64,000 bases of DNA from Dinghuibacter silviterrae (GTDB taxonomy: Bacteria > Bacteroidota > Bacteroidia > Chitinophagales > Chitinophagaceae), in the NCBI RefSeq assembly GCF_004366355.1, contig NZ_SODV01000001.1, forward strand, positions 3,162,001-3,226,000. The letters are read 5' to 3'. The notes under the pieces were generated by a model. The model did not search any database and had not been told where the DNA came from. It was given only the letters and a program-made list of their open reading frames with translations. This document shows, one piece after another, positions 43,657-51,838 of this stretch. The position numbers and the translations under genes are program-made. Each line of letters opens with the position of its first letter. Position 1 is the first letter of the stretch.

Positions 43657-44667
43657 TTAGTTTGCGGTGTTCCTGATTAAAGAAATGGCGTGGTCGGTCA
43701 GCCAGGCGCTGTGGAAGTTGTTGATGACGTTGGGGACCTTGCCCTGGACCGCGTCGATAAAGTAATCGATCTGGGAAGAGTATTCCTCTCCCCTGAGGTA
43801 AAAGGCGACGTTCTCCTGGAAGTCGGTAAGGTTCTTGACGTTCCAGCCTTTGCTATAGCCGGGAGGACAGTCGGCCTCGCGGAAAAATACTTTTAGCTCG
43901 TTGGCGTCGGATATGATTTTGCCTTTTGTCCCCTGGATGGTGATGGACGTGGACATCTTGCGGTAGGTGTCGTCGCTCCAGTTGACGGACAAGACACCGG
44001 ACAAGCCGCTGCGCAGCTCCAGCAGGGAATACACGCTGTCTTCCACGTCTTCGGAATAAATGGATTTCAGCAGGGACGACTTTACGCGCTCCACAGGGCC
44101 CAGCAGGTCGTTAACCAGGTCGATTACATGGGAGGCATAGTCCAGGAGACAGCCACCGCCCTCTTTGGGATCGGAGCGCCAGGTGGCTTTTTTACGTACG
44201 GTCACCACGGGTCCATACGCCTCGGCGGTAAAATGATAGGGTTCACCGATGGCTTTTTCTCCAAGAAGTTGTTTGACTTCCCGGAAGGTGCCGATGAATT
44301 TGTTGTGGTAGCCGACCTGGTTGACCAGTTTTTTCCGTTCCGCCAGGGAAGCCAGTTCCTTCCCCTCCTGGGGGCTGAGACAAAGCGGTTTTTCCCCGAA
44401 CACGTGGATTCCCTGGTCCAGGATGTCCTTGATCATGGCGTAGTGGAATTTGGTCGGCACGGCCACAAACACCGCCTCGGGTTTTGCCTCGGCAACCATC
44501 TTTTTGTAGTCGGCGTAACAGGGGACCCCGCTGTACTTTTGAAGAAAGTCGGTCACCATTTTTGAGGTATCGCAAACGCCGACCAGGGTCACGTCCGGGT
44601 GCGCGCCGAGGATGGACAGGTGGGAGATCCCCATTTTACCTGCCCCGATAACTGCCACTTTTACCAT
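43657..44667 (-). CDS. Gfo/Idh/MocA family oxidoreductase
   Basis: A 336-residue NAD(P)-dependent sugar or cyclitol oxidoreductase. The N-terminal Rossmann motif is KVAVIGAGKMGISHLSIL, then FVAVPTKFHYAMIKDIL and HVFGEKPLCLSPQEG with the family's EKP motif. The C-domain has GGCLLDYASHVIDLVNDLLG with the expected Asp/His pair. In polysaccharide operons these enzymes typically make 2- or 3-keto intermediates of nucleotide sugars (WbpB/WlbA-like). The start at 44667 is set by the Rossmann strand. It is 1 nt after the WecG/TagA gene and 5 nt before the unknown barrel gene. Confidence 0.9.
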   Translation of the reverse strand: MVKVAVIGAGKMGISHLSILGAHPDVTLVGVCDTSKMVTDFLQKYSGVPCYADYKKMVAEAKPEAVFVAVPTKFHYAMIKDILDQGIHVFGEKPLCLSPQEGKELASLAERKKLVNQVGYHNKFIGTFREVKQLLGEKAIGEPYHFTAEAYGPVVTVRKKATWRSDPKEGGGCLLDYASHVIDLVNDLLGPVERVKSSLLKSIYSEDVEDSVYSLLELRSGLSGVLSVNWSDDTYRKMSTSITIQGTKGKIISDANELKVFFREADCPPGYSKGWNVKNLTDFQENVAFYLRGEEYSSQIDYFIDAVQGKVPNVINNFHSAWLTDHAISLIRNTAN

Positions 44668-44668
44668 G

Positions 44669-45400
44669 CTATTTTGTTCTTTTGATGTGCAATAGGTGAA
44701 GAAGGACGTCCTTGAAAAACACCATCTGGTTGCCGGTGTTCCTTTTGAAAATTTCCGGCCGGATAAAGATCCGCACCAGCCATTCCAGGCGAAGCGTGAC
44801 CCATATTTTGGCGGGCCGCTTGCTGTTGCCGGCGTACCAGTCGAAGACATTGCCGATGGCGCAGATCACGCGGGCGTTGACGGCGTCCCGTTGTTCGTAA
44901 CCCCATTTTTCCTGCTTGGGCGCGGTCATCCCGATAAACAGGACGTGGGGTTCAAAGGCATTGATGGCGTCCACCATCGCCTGGTTGTCGGCTTCGGAAA
45001 ACTCGCTTTTGAAAGGAGGAGAGTAGGACCCCAGGGTGATGTGCGGGAATTCCTGCGCCGCCCGGGCACTGATCTTGTCCAGGGTCTTCGGAGATGATCC
45101 AAGGAAAAATACTTTCCAGCGCCCTTCCTCCGCCCGGGCCATCAGGTAGTCAAAACAGTCCTGCCCCGCGATCTTTTTGATGTTTTTGCCATGGATCAGC
45201 ATCGAGCCGATGGCGACGCCCATCCCGTCCAGGACCAGCACGTCGGTGCCCTTGAGCGCTTTTTTAAAACCCTCGTCCTTAACGGCAAGACCGTAGGAAT
45301 TCGGGCTAAACGTATTGATGAGGTGCTTCCTGGAACCGTCCAGGTCCGCGAGGGTGCCGCTGAATACGTTGTATCCAAGGACGTCCACAGATTTATACAT
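44669..45400 (-). CDS. WecG/TagA/CpsF family glycosyltransferase
   Basis: A 243-residue GT26 transferase. Motifs: TFSPNSYGLAVKDEGFKKAL with the early Asn region, DVLVLDGMGVAIGSMLI with the expected catalytic Asp, KVFFLGSSPKTL, and HVLFIGMTAPKQEKW in the C-terminal half. The family adds N-acetylmannosamine(uronic acid) or related sugars to a lipid-linked acceptor at the membrane surface, often as the second sugar. Donor here unknown. Confidence 0.9.
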   Translation of the reverse strand: MYKSVDVLGYNVFSGTLADLDGSRKHLINTFSPNSYGLAVKDEGFKKALKGTDVLVLDGMGVAIGSMLIHGKNIKKIAGQDCFDYLMARAEEGRWKVFFLGSSPKTLDKISARAAQEFPHITLGSYSPPFKSEFSEADNQAMVDAINAFEPHVLFIGMTAPKQEKWGYEQRDAVNARVICAIGNVFDWYAGNSKRPAKIWVTLRLEWLVRIFIRPEIFKRNTGNQMVFFKDVLLHLLHIKRTK

Positions 45401-45403
45401 ATA

Positions 45404-46354
45404 TCAAGTGTATTCGAGTGTGCTTAGGTAAAGGTTCAGCGACCGCGGCGCAAGCCCCAGGCGGATCCTGGCCCGTTTGACCAGCCGCCGGAAGGCGTGG
45501 ATATAGTCCCTGCCATCGAGACGCCGCACCTCCGCGGGGGTGCCCCCAAAGGCCCGGATTTCCCGGATCCCGCCGATGCCGACCTGGTAGGTTTTCCCGG
45601 GATCGTAGTGTTCGGGGAAGGACATCCTTCTTTTTTGAAAATGGATATACGCGTATCGTTTTGCCTGGACGGCCCCGCCGGTCACGTAGTAACGGACCAG
45701 TTCGCCGTTTTCCAGGAGGAAAACCTCGTGTTCATAGCTGTTGCCCGCGCCCGCGGTGCACCGGAACCGGTAGTCGTTGGGCCGGATGTCGGCCACGATT
45801 TCCTCCAGGTACATTTTGAGCCCGGCCTTTTGCGCCACCCTTCCGATCCCGAGCCATTCGTCAAAACCACAGGATTCCTGGGTCTGGAACACAAAGCGGA
45901 GGCGTTCCACGGCTTCGGGGAAACAAACCTCGTTGACCCTGGGGATGTTCCGGAACAACCCGAAGTGCCCCCGGTTAAAGACCTTGTCCGGTTGTCCCTG
46001 CAAGGCCTCTTCCAGAAAGGGCGTCATGTCCCCAAAGACCATATCCAGGTCCGTGTGCCCCCAATAGTCATACCCCTCGATCAGGTCCTGGTACAACAGT
46101 CCCCAGAAGGGTCTGTACTCCGAGAGCTTGTACGGGTACTCCAGGGAGACCGGGTAGCCGATCAACCGGGAAAGCCCCTCCCTCAACGCCGCAAGGGTGG
46201 TGGGGACCCACGTCACGTCACCCGCCCCTTCAGGCCGGGGCTGGTCGGTAATGAAAATCAGGTCAAAAGGTTGTCTCCTGGCCGTATCCAGCCAAAAGGA
46301 GAAGCCGTTGGGCAGGGGCCCTACCCAGACGACGAATATGGCGATTCGGGACAT
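45404..46354 (-). CDS. DUF6625-like putative glycosyltransferase
   Basis: A 316-residue protein starting RIAIFVVWVGPLPNGFSFWL. It contains YPYKLSEYRPFWGLLYQDLI and DYWGHTDLDMVFGDM, with a DLD metal-site-like motif, and later FNRGHFGLFRN and QAKRYAYIHFQKR. This matches the DUF6625 family found in polysaccharide loci, thought to be GT-A-type glycosyltransferases. The role is inferred from context. It overlaps the upstream GT4 gene by 34 nt. Confidence 0.8.
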   Translation of the reverse strand: MSRIAIFVVWVGPLPNGFSFWLDTARRQPFDLIFITDQPRPEGAGDVTWVPTTLAALREGLSRLIGYPVSLEYPYKLSEYRPFWGLLYQDLIEGYDYWGHTDLDMVFGDMTPFLEEALQGQPDKVFNRGHFGLFRNIPRVNEVCFPEAVERLRFVFQTQESCGFDEWLGIGRVAQKAGLKMYLEEIVADIRPNDYRFRCTAGAGNSYEHEVFLLENGELVRYYVTGGAVQAKRYAYIHFQKRRMSFPEHYDPGKTYQVGIGGIREIRAFGGTPAEVRRLDGRDYIHAFRRLVKRARIRLGLAPRSLNLYLSTLEYT

Positions 46355-47529
46355 GTGTTGACATTTTTCAACAGGTCAGGGTCGGCGGTAAGCATGGTCT
46401 TCAACCGGGCGCCGAAATTGTCCCAGGAATGGTCCGTCACAAAAGCTCGTACGGAATCCTGATTCAATTGATAGTCGTACTCGTATCTTCGGAAGAGTTC
46501 CGGTAGGTCCTTCAATTCTTTATACAAGGAAACGAAGTCATAAGTGGCGAGGTCCCTGAAGGCCCCGCAGTCTGGACCCAGGATCCGTTTACCCGCCCGG
46601 AGGCTGTCGATCAGTACCCCCGAGGAAAGCACCGACGTTTTGCGGTAGGTAAACAGGATGCACTTTGTTTGCCGGAAAAGCCCTTCCAGGGCGTCTTCGG
46701 CGATATAGTCGTCGACCAGTTTTATGTTGCCCTTTACATACGGTTCGAGCGCTTCCCGGTAGCCCGGCGCACACTTGCCCTGGATGTGGATCCGGAGCGT
46801 CCGGAGGTAAGGGTCCTGGTCCGCGAAGCGGAGGAATTCCAGGACGCCTTTGTAGGGGAGCAGGGAGCCCCAGATGAGGAGGTCGATCGGCGGAGGGTCG
46901 GCCTCCGGGCGGGGGGCCGCGTTGTCCGCTGCGGCGCCCGCGATGTCCGCTGCGGCCTCCGCGATGTCTGCCGCGGCGATGTCCGCGATGTCTGCCGCGG
47001 CGATGTCCGCAATGTCCGCGGCGGCGGGGCCCGCGATGTCTGCCGCGGCGATGTCCGCGATGTCCGCGGCGGCGGGGCCCGCAATGTCCTCCGCCCGCAA
47101 ATGGCTCGGATGCGGCACAAACCGCAGGTTCGGCAACGCCGCCGGCAAGTCGCAGTCCGTCGAATGCACCACGATCAGCGTCGCATACCGCGTGAGCGCC
47201 TTGCGAATGCGCGCCCCGAGCCAGGACTTTTTCCCCGAGTGGTTGTCCTTGTTGTGCTTGATCCAGACGATCTGCTGGCCGCGCAGCTTCAACACGGGCA
47301 GCGCAAGGAGGAACACCAGCGCCTGGACGGTTCCGGACTTGCGCAGGGGCAGGTCCTCCACCCAATTCAGGACCAGGACGTCCGCCCGGAAACCCTTCCG
47401 GAGCAGGTCCCGGAAGGCGTTGGGCGCCGTCTGCGGGTCGACCCCCAGGGACCTTTTCAGGTTTTCCACATAAGGGTTCCCCCCGCCCATGAGGTGGCGG
47501 GGAATGTTGGGATATACGTAAACCATCAT
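46321..47529 (-). CDS. GT4-like glycosyltransferase with tandem ADIA repeats
   Basis: A 402-residue GT-B protein. The N-domain (VYVYPNIPRHLMGGGNPYVE; LIVVHSTDCDLPAALPNLRF) and the C-domain (IDLLIWGSLLPYKGVLEFL; KCILFTYRKTSVLSSGVLID; RILGPDCGAFRDL) are separated by residues 147-205, which consist of about seven 8-residue units of the form ADIA(G/D)(P/I)AA. It probably adds a sugar of the repeat unit. The first four bases overlap the beta-helix gene (ATGA). Confidence 0.87.
   Translation of the reverse strand: MMVYVYPNIPRHLMGGGNPYVENLKRSLGVDPQTAPNAFRDLLRKGFRADVLVLNWVEDLPLRKSGTVQALVFLLALPVLKLRGQQIVWIKHNKDNHSGKKSWLGARIRKALTRYATLIVVHSTDCDLPAALPNLRFVPHPSHLRAEDIAGPAAADIADIAAADIAGPAAADIADIAAADIADIAAADIAEAAADIAGAAADNAAPRPEADPPPIDLLIWGSLLPYKGVLEFLRFADQDPYLRTLRIHIQGKCAPGYREALEPYVKGNIKLVDDYIAEDALEGLFRQTKCILFTYRKTSVLSSGVLIDSLRAGKRILGPDCGAFRDLATYDFVSLYKELKDLPELFRRYEYDYQLNQDSVRAFVTDHSWDNFGARLKTMLTADPDLLKNVNTCPESPYSSSG
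46915..47091 (-). repeat. 24-bp tandem repeats encoding ADIAxxAA
   Basis: About seven imperfect 24-bp units based on GCGGACATCGCGG and GCCGCCGCG blocks. All are multiples of three, so copy-number changes would keep the reading frame. Units alternate between ADIAGPAA and ADIADIAA before degrading to ADIAEAA, ADIAGAA and ADNAA. Confidence 0.88.
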
Positions 47530-49610
47530 TGCGCTTGGGGGCCTATCTGTGCAAAGGGTACCGGCTGCCAGCCCTGTGCCTGGGCAAGCTGAGGCGGGGC
47601 GTTTAGCAACGTAAAGTCTTTGCGGGCGGCGTCCTTAAACCCGGGGTCCTGGCTGGTCATGTACACGTTGGTGTTGACATAGCTGGTCTTGTCGGCATAC
47701 ACGCTGACGTTCCAGCACAGGGAATTATACGTATAGTTCTGACGCGTGGCCAGGTGTACGGTGTCCGTCAGCCGGGCGAGCTGGGGGTATTTCTGCTGGT
47801 ATACCGATGAACGGATGTCCACCTTGCTGTAGTATTGTTGCAGGTGTCCCGCGTCGGTGATGGCTGCCCGGTAGACCTTGTCCGGCCATTGGGAGTTGGA
47901 AAAAGCCTTGTTACAGTCGATAAAATAGTTGTCCCGGAACGTATTGTCGCTGCCGCCGTTGACGTGGATGACACCGAAATTGTAGGTGCCCGGGGTGCTG
48001 CACTTATAAAACACGTTGCAGTTTACCTGCATGCCTTCGCTGGCGTCGTCCAGGTAGATGGCGCAGACGGATTCGCGGGTGGTGTTTTGGATGTTTTCAA
48101 AAAAGTTGCATTGGATGACATTCCCCGTGGAGGACATGTCCCTCCCGGTGCAGACGGCGCCGGCGTCGGTGACCAGGGTAGCGACCCTGTTGATATGGTT
48201 GTACGAGATGTCCTGGTCGTTGCCATAATACTGGATGGCGGAGCACTGGGCGTCGTGGATGTAGCAGTGCGTGATGTGGTTCCGGACCCCATCCATAAAA
48301 AAGGCCGGGGAATAGGTTTTGTCGATACGCGAATAATTGAAGAGTTCGCAGTTGGTCGCCGTGTTGTCGGCGGGCACCAGGTTTTTCCGGTCGCCCCCGT
48401 CGAGGATGATCCCCCCGGTGCCGGTGTTGTACACGGAGCAATGCTGGATGGTAAAATGGGTATTGTTACCCGAACCCTCGTGGGAGGCGAGCTGGATGCC
48501 CACCGTGCCCAGGTCGTAAATGGGACAATGCTGTACCACGATATGGTCCGTCCCCTCGGCGTATATACCTTGTCCCCGGCCGCACTCGATGGCGATCCCC
48601 TGGATGGTCACGTTGGAGATGTGTGACAGGCGCACAATGGGCTGATCCAGGACGGATACTTCGACCGTGGCCTGGGCCAGGCCGTTATCCGGCGGCATGA
48701 AGTACAGGATGCCGCTATCCGGGTCTAGGTAATATTCACCGGGCTGGTCAAGCTCTTCCAACAGGTTGTAGATATAAAAGCCGCGGACGGACTCGCCGTT
48801 TTTGAGGATGTCGTTGCTTTCGTCGGCGGTGGCGTATACCCCGTACCAGGCGGGGTCCTGGAGGTGGATGGCCTGCCCCTGCGGGTCGACCGTTGCGACC
48901 TTCACGTAGTCGTCCGAATACCCATAGGACAGGTAGCCGCCGATCCAGGCGTGGTTGGCCGTTGTCCACCGGCTCATCCGGGGATCGGCACAGGCAAACA
49001 CCGCGCCCCGGTTGTCGTGTTCCCCGTTCCGGGGGATGGAGCCATGGTCCTGTACGTTGCCGATGGGGATCGTGCCCGCATTGGGGTAGCGGGCAATCGT
49101 CATCGGGCTTCCGTTGTAAAACAGCTCCAGGTTCGCGGGGACATTTAGTTTATAGCCGTGGGGCAGGGATTTCCCATAATCCGTAATTCCCATGGCCTTG
49201 AGGTTGACCTGGTAGACCTTGCCGCGGGATCCGGCCGGCAGCCGCCGGAGGATCGCCGCGTCGGTGACCAGGTGGAAGTCGTTGTTTTTGAGCTGCACGC
49301 CCCCGGAAAACACCACCTTTTGGTTGTGGTCCGTGGTCAGCATGATGTTTCTGGACGCATCGGGTCCGTTGCCCGAGATCAACAGGCTTTTGGGGAACGA
49401 ATAATAACCCGCCATCATGACGACGGCGGCGTTGAGGGGCCCCTTGATGTTTTTAAGGGCTTGGAAGGCCTGGTCCGGTGTGGCAAAGGGCGCGGACTGG
49501 GTCCCCGGGTTGCCCGCGCTACCGGTGGGCGACACATAAAAGGTCACGCTCTGGGGCGCGGGTAGGAAAGAAGTGCAAGCAAAAAGGATAAGGCAGGCTA
49601 GCGTACGCAT
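47526..49610 (-). CDS. Secreted right-handed beta-helix protein
   Basis: A 694-residue protein with an N-terminal export signal (MRTLACLILFACTSFLPAPQ), then TFYVSPTGSAGNPGTQSAPF and a long parallel beta-helix region (SHISNVTIQGIAIECGRGQG; GSGNNTHFTIQHCSVYNTGT; YIHDAQCSAIQYYGNDQDIS; NGGSDNTFRDNYFIDCNKAF). This fold serves polysaccharide lyases, hydrolases and epimerases. In a polysaccharide operon it may trim, epimerise or degrade the polymer in the periplasm, as AlgG or AlgL do in alginate systems; that is by analogy. Catalytic residues cannot be named. Confidence 0.87.
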   Translation of the reverse strand: MRTLACLILFACTSFLPAPQSVTFYVSPTGSAGNPGTQSAPFATPDQAFQALKNIKGPLNAAVVMMAGYYSFPKSLLISGNGPDASRNIMLTTDHNQKVVFSGGVQLKNNDFHLVTDAAILRRLPAGSRGKVYQVNLKAMGITDYGKSLPHGYKLNVPANLELFYNGSPMTIARYPNAGTIPIGNVQDHGSIPRNGEHDNRGAVFACADPRMSRWTTANHAWIGGYLSYGYSDDYVKVATVDPQGQAIHLQDPAWYGVYATADESNDILKNGESVRGFYIYNLLEELDQPGEYYLDPDSGILYFMPPDNGLAQATVEVSVLDQPIVRLSHISNVTIQGIAIECGRGQGIYAEGTDHIVVQHCPIYDLGTVGIQLASHEGSGNNTHFTIQHCSVYNTGTGGIILDGGDRKNLVPADNTATNCELFNYSRIDKTYSPAFFMDGVRNHITHCYIHDAQCSAIQYYGNDQDISYNHINRVATLVTDAGAVCTGRDMSSTGNVIQCNFFENIQNTTRESVCAIYLDDASEGMQVNCNVFYKCSTPGTYNFGVIHVNGGSDNTFRDNYFIDCNKAFSNSQWPDKVYRAAITDAGHLQQYYSKVDIRSSVYQQKYPQLARLTDTVHLATRQNYTYNSLCWNVSVYADKTSYVNTNVYMTSQDPGFKDAARKDFTLLNAPPQLAQAQGWQPVPFAQIGPQAQ

Positions 49611-49614
49611 GGGC

Positions 49615-50370
49615 TCACTTTTTAAGGATAATCAATGGGATATTGTGGAAACGGGCAGCAACTTCCGAAAACGAGCTGTAAAATGAACCGAAGATCTTTT
49701 CCGAACGGGAGAGGATGATCATGTCGCTGGCGGCACCCTGGATACCCTCCAGGGTGTGGCGGTCCAGCTTTGGGATCCGCGACACCACGATCCGGTCTCC
49801 AAAGCGTTCATGGAACTGCTGACGCACGTCCGCCGCGTCGGTGCTCAGGTAAAATAACGTGGAAGGTTCCTCCAAAAGTATTTCCCGGATCTTGTCTTCA
49901 AACATCCCCAGGGGGCTGTGTTCGATCGACTGACGGTTGTCCCCCTGGCGGATGTGGATCCCGACATACCGCTGCGCGGGTACGTCCGTGCGCTCGTGGA
50001 TATGCCGGTTGAAGAACACGAAGTTTTTATTGATCGGGTGGAACTCGTGGACCGTGTGGATATAAATCGTTTTTGGTGTGCCCACGTCAATGGTGCTGCT
50101 GTCCCTGACGTCATTATACGCCGCCGCCTTGTACCAGGCCTTGAGCCAAAGGAACCGTAGGGACGCCTTGGGTACATTGACCACCCTGACCTTGTCGATG
50201 GGCTCGAAAAGGTCTTCGAAGCGCGCGTTCAGCTCGTCCGCGACGACCCAGTACGCGGTCACCTTGTAATCGGTGACCCCGCTGTCTTCCAGAAGGTTGA
50301 GAAGACTATTGATGACCCGGATCCGGTTCCCCAGCCCCGCGGTGACAAAAAGACCGATGTGTTTGCTCAT
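49615..50370 (-). CDS. Fucosyltransferase-like glycosyltransferase
   Basis: A 251-residue protein starting [20 protein letters not shown], a GT11/GT23/O-fucosyltransferase-like N-terminus, with [18 protein letters not shown] (the HxRxGD motif that binds GDP-fucose in this superfamily) and [20 protein letters not shown]. The C-terminal [20 protein letters not shown] also fits. Since gmd and fcl in the same operon make GDP-L-fucose, this is the best candidate for the fucosyltransferase of the polymer. The product linkage is unknown. Confidence 0.78.
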   Translation of the reverse strand: MSKHIGLFVTAGLGNRIRVINSLLNLLEDSGVTDYKVTAYWVVADELNARFEDLFEPIDKVRVVNVPKASLRFLWLKAWYKAAAYNDVRDSSTIDVGTPKTIYIHTVHEFHPINKNFVFFNRHIHERTDVPAQRYVGIHIRQGDNRQSIEHSPLGMFEDKIREILLEEPSTLFYLSTDAADVRQQFHERFGDRIVVSRIPKLDRHTLEGIQGAASDMIILSRSEKIFGSFYSSFSEVAARFHNIPLIILKK

Positions 50371-50924
50371 GTGTCCAGTAATGGAAAGTATTTAATGGTA
50401 TAGTCCAGCGTAGAGGTCCGCTGTCCGATCACCTTGGCGGGCACGCCCCCCGCGATGCTCATGGGCGGTATGTCTTTGGTCACCACCGCGCCCGACGCAA
50501 TGACGCTCCCCCGGCCGATGCGGACGCCCGGAAGGATAGTGACCCTCGACGCGATCCACACATAATCCTCGATCACAACGTCCCCGGACCTGGAAGAAAA
50601 AAGGTTCGACTGCGGATCGTGCTCCAGGGTAAAGATCCAGCTCCCCCGGGCGATGTCCACGTTGTTCCCGATGATGATCCGCGCCTCCCGGCCGTCCAGC
50701 AGACAAGACGGGTTCACCACCGAATGATCCCCGATCTGGATAAAGTCCCTTTTGAACTTCCGGTTCAGGATTTTGACGTTCGGTAATACATTGGACCCTT
50801 TTCCTAAAATGACATAGCAGCGGACAAGCGGCAACCGTATAAAGTGGATCGGTATTTTGCTGATAAACGAATTGTACAAATAAATTCTGACGGCTCTGAC
50901 GATGTTCGCTAGGAGGGTCCCCAT
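50367..50924 (-). CDS. Left-handed beta-helix acyltransferase
   Basis: A 185-residue hexapeptide-repeat (LbH) protein of the maltose/galactoside O-acetyltransferase group. The repeats run from [12 protein letters not shown] through [13 protein letters not shown] to [40 protein letters not shown] and [14 protein letters not shown] histidine in TLEHDPQS is a possible catalytic base. It likely O-acetylates the repeat unit using acetyl-CoA in the cytosol. It overlaps the upstream GT2 gene by 16 nt and the next gene by 4 nt. Confidence 0.9.
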   Translation of the reverse strand: MGTLLANIVRAVRIYLYNSFISKIPIHFIRLPLVRCYVILGKGSNVLPNVKILNRKFKRDFIQIGDHSVVNPSCLLDGREARIIIGNNVDIARGSWIFTLEHDPQSNLFSSRSGDVVIEDYVWIASRVTILPGVRIGRGSVIASGAVVTKDIPPMSIAGGVPAKVIGQRTSTLDYTIKYFPLLDT

Positions 50925-51838
50925 AAGATCTGCTTTAAAGATTTGGCCAGGACTATAGTATACGTACGCAGCAGCGTGCTCCAGCCCCTCAGGTGGTTCG
51001 CATGACGGGCGGTGAACTGCATGTTCTGCTTCAGGTTAAATCTTGAGCCCTTAAAATACAGCATCTTTTTCAGGTCCGAAAGCCGTTTTGGTCCCCCCAC
51101 CGTCGTCCCCCGGTTGTTCAGGATCCGCAGGGTAGGGATGGCAAAAGCCTTGGTCTGTTTGTCCTTCGCCCGCAAAAAAAAGTCACTGTCTCCATGGTAT
51201 TGAGGGAAAATTTTTGCATCAAAGTAGTCCGTGGTTTTCAGGACGGATGCCGGGATCACCGTCCCCATCCCCCCCGACCAGTCCACCGGGATGATGCGCC
51301 CATAGTCCGCCCCGTCCTTCTGGTTCCAGCCGATCAGGGTCTTCTTCCCCCGCCGGGCGTCAAAATAACACCCGAAGTTAAAAAGCACATCCGGCTGGTC
51401 CTGCCAAAGGATCTTGGACACCAGGATCGACTCCCGGTACACCGGATCCAGCGTCATGACCTTCTCCAGCTCCGTGAAATATTCCGGGTCACACTCCGTA
51501 TCGTCGTTCCAAAGAATCACAAAGTCGTCGTGGAGCGTCTCCACCGCATACCGCGCGCCCACATTCACGCTCCCGCTCCACCAAAGGTTCCCGTCCCCCT
51601 TCAGCAGGTGGATGTCCGGATAGTGTGCCGCAATCCAGTCGGCGCTCCCATCCGTGGAGCCGTCGTCGACGACGATGACGTGGAAGGTGCTGCCGCCGGC
51701 GCGGCTGGAGACCGCGGTACCCGCCTGGTGCGCGGCAGCGGCCCCGCGGTAGCGGCCCAGCGCCTCATAGAGGTTCGCCAGCCCCTGCCGGGTCAGCTCC
51801 AGGCGATTGTGGATGGGTATAACGATCGAAAAAGTCAT
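50909..51838 (-). CDS. GT2 glycosyltransferase (rhamnosyltransferase-like)
   Basis: A 309-residue GT-A enzyme: [35 protein letters not shown] with the DDGS donor site, [30 protein letters not shown] with the DD metal site, and a late [11 protein letters not shown]. Between the first helix and the DDGS strand an Ala/Ser-rich insertion (about residues 31-50, [20 protein letters not shown]) replaces the usual short turn. The ATG at 51838 starts the first strand and overlaps the stop of the upstream GT4 gene (ATGA). Sugar unknown. Confidence 0.9.
   Translation of the reverse strand: MTFSIVIPIHNRLELTRQGLANLYEALGRYRGAAAAHQAGTAVSSRAGGSTFHVIVVDDGSTDGSADWIAAHYPDIHLLKGDGNLWWSGSVNVGARYAVETLHDDFVILWNDDTECDPEYFTELEKVMTLDPVYRESILVSKILWQDQPDVLFNFGCYFDARRGKKTLIGWNQKDGADYGRIIPVDWSGGMGTVIPASVLKTTDYFDAKIFPQYHGDSDFFLRAKDKQTKAFAIPTLRILNNRGTTVGGPKRLSDLKKMLYFKGSRFNLKQNMQFTARHANHLRGWSTLLRTYTIVLAKSLKQILWGPS

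Noticed and set aside
46915-47091. Possible CRISPR-like array
   Set aside because: The repeats are tandem without spacers, in frame, and encode part of a glycosyltransferase.
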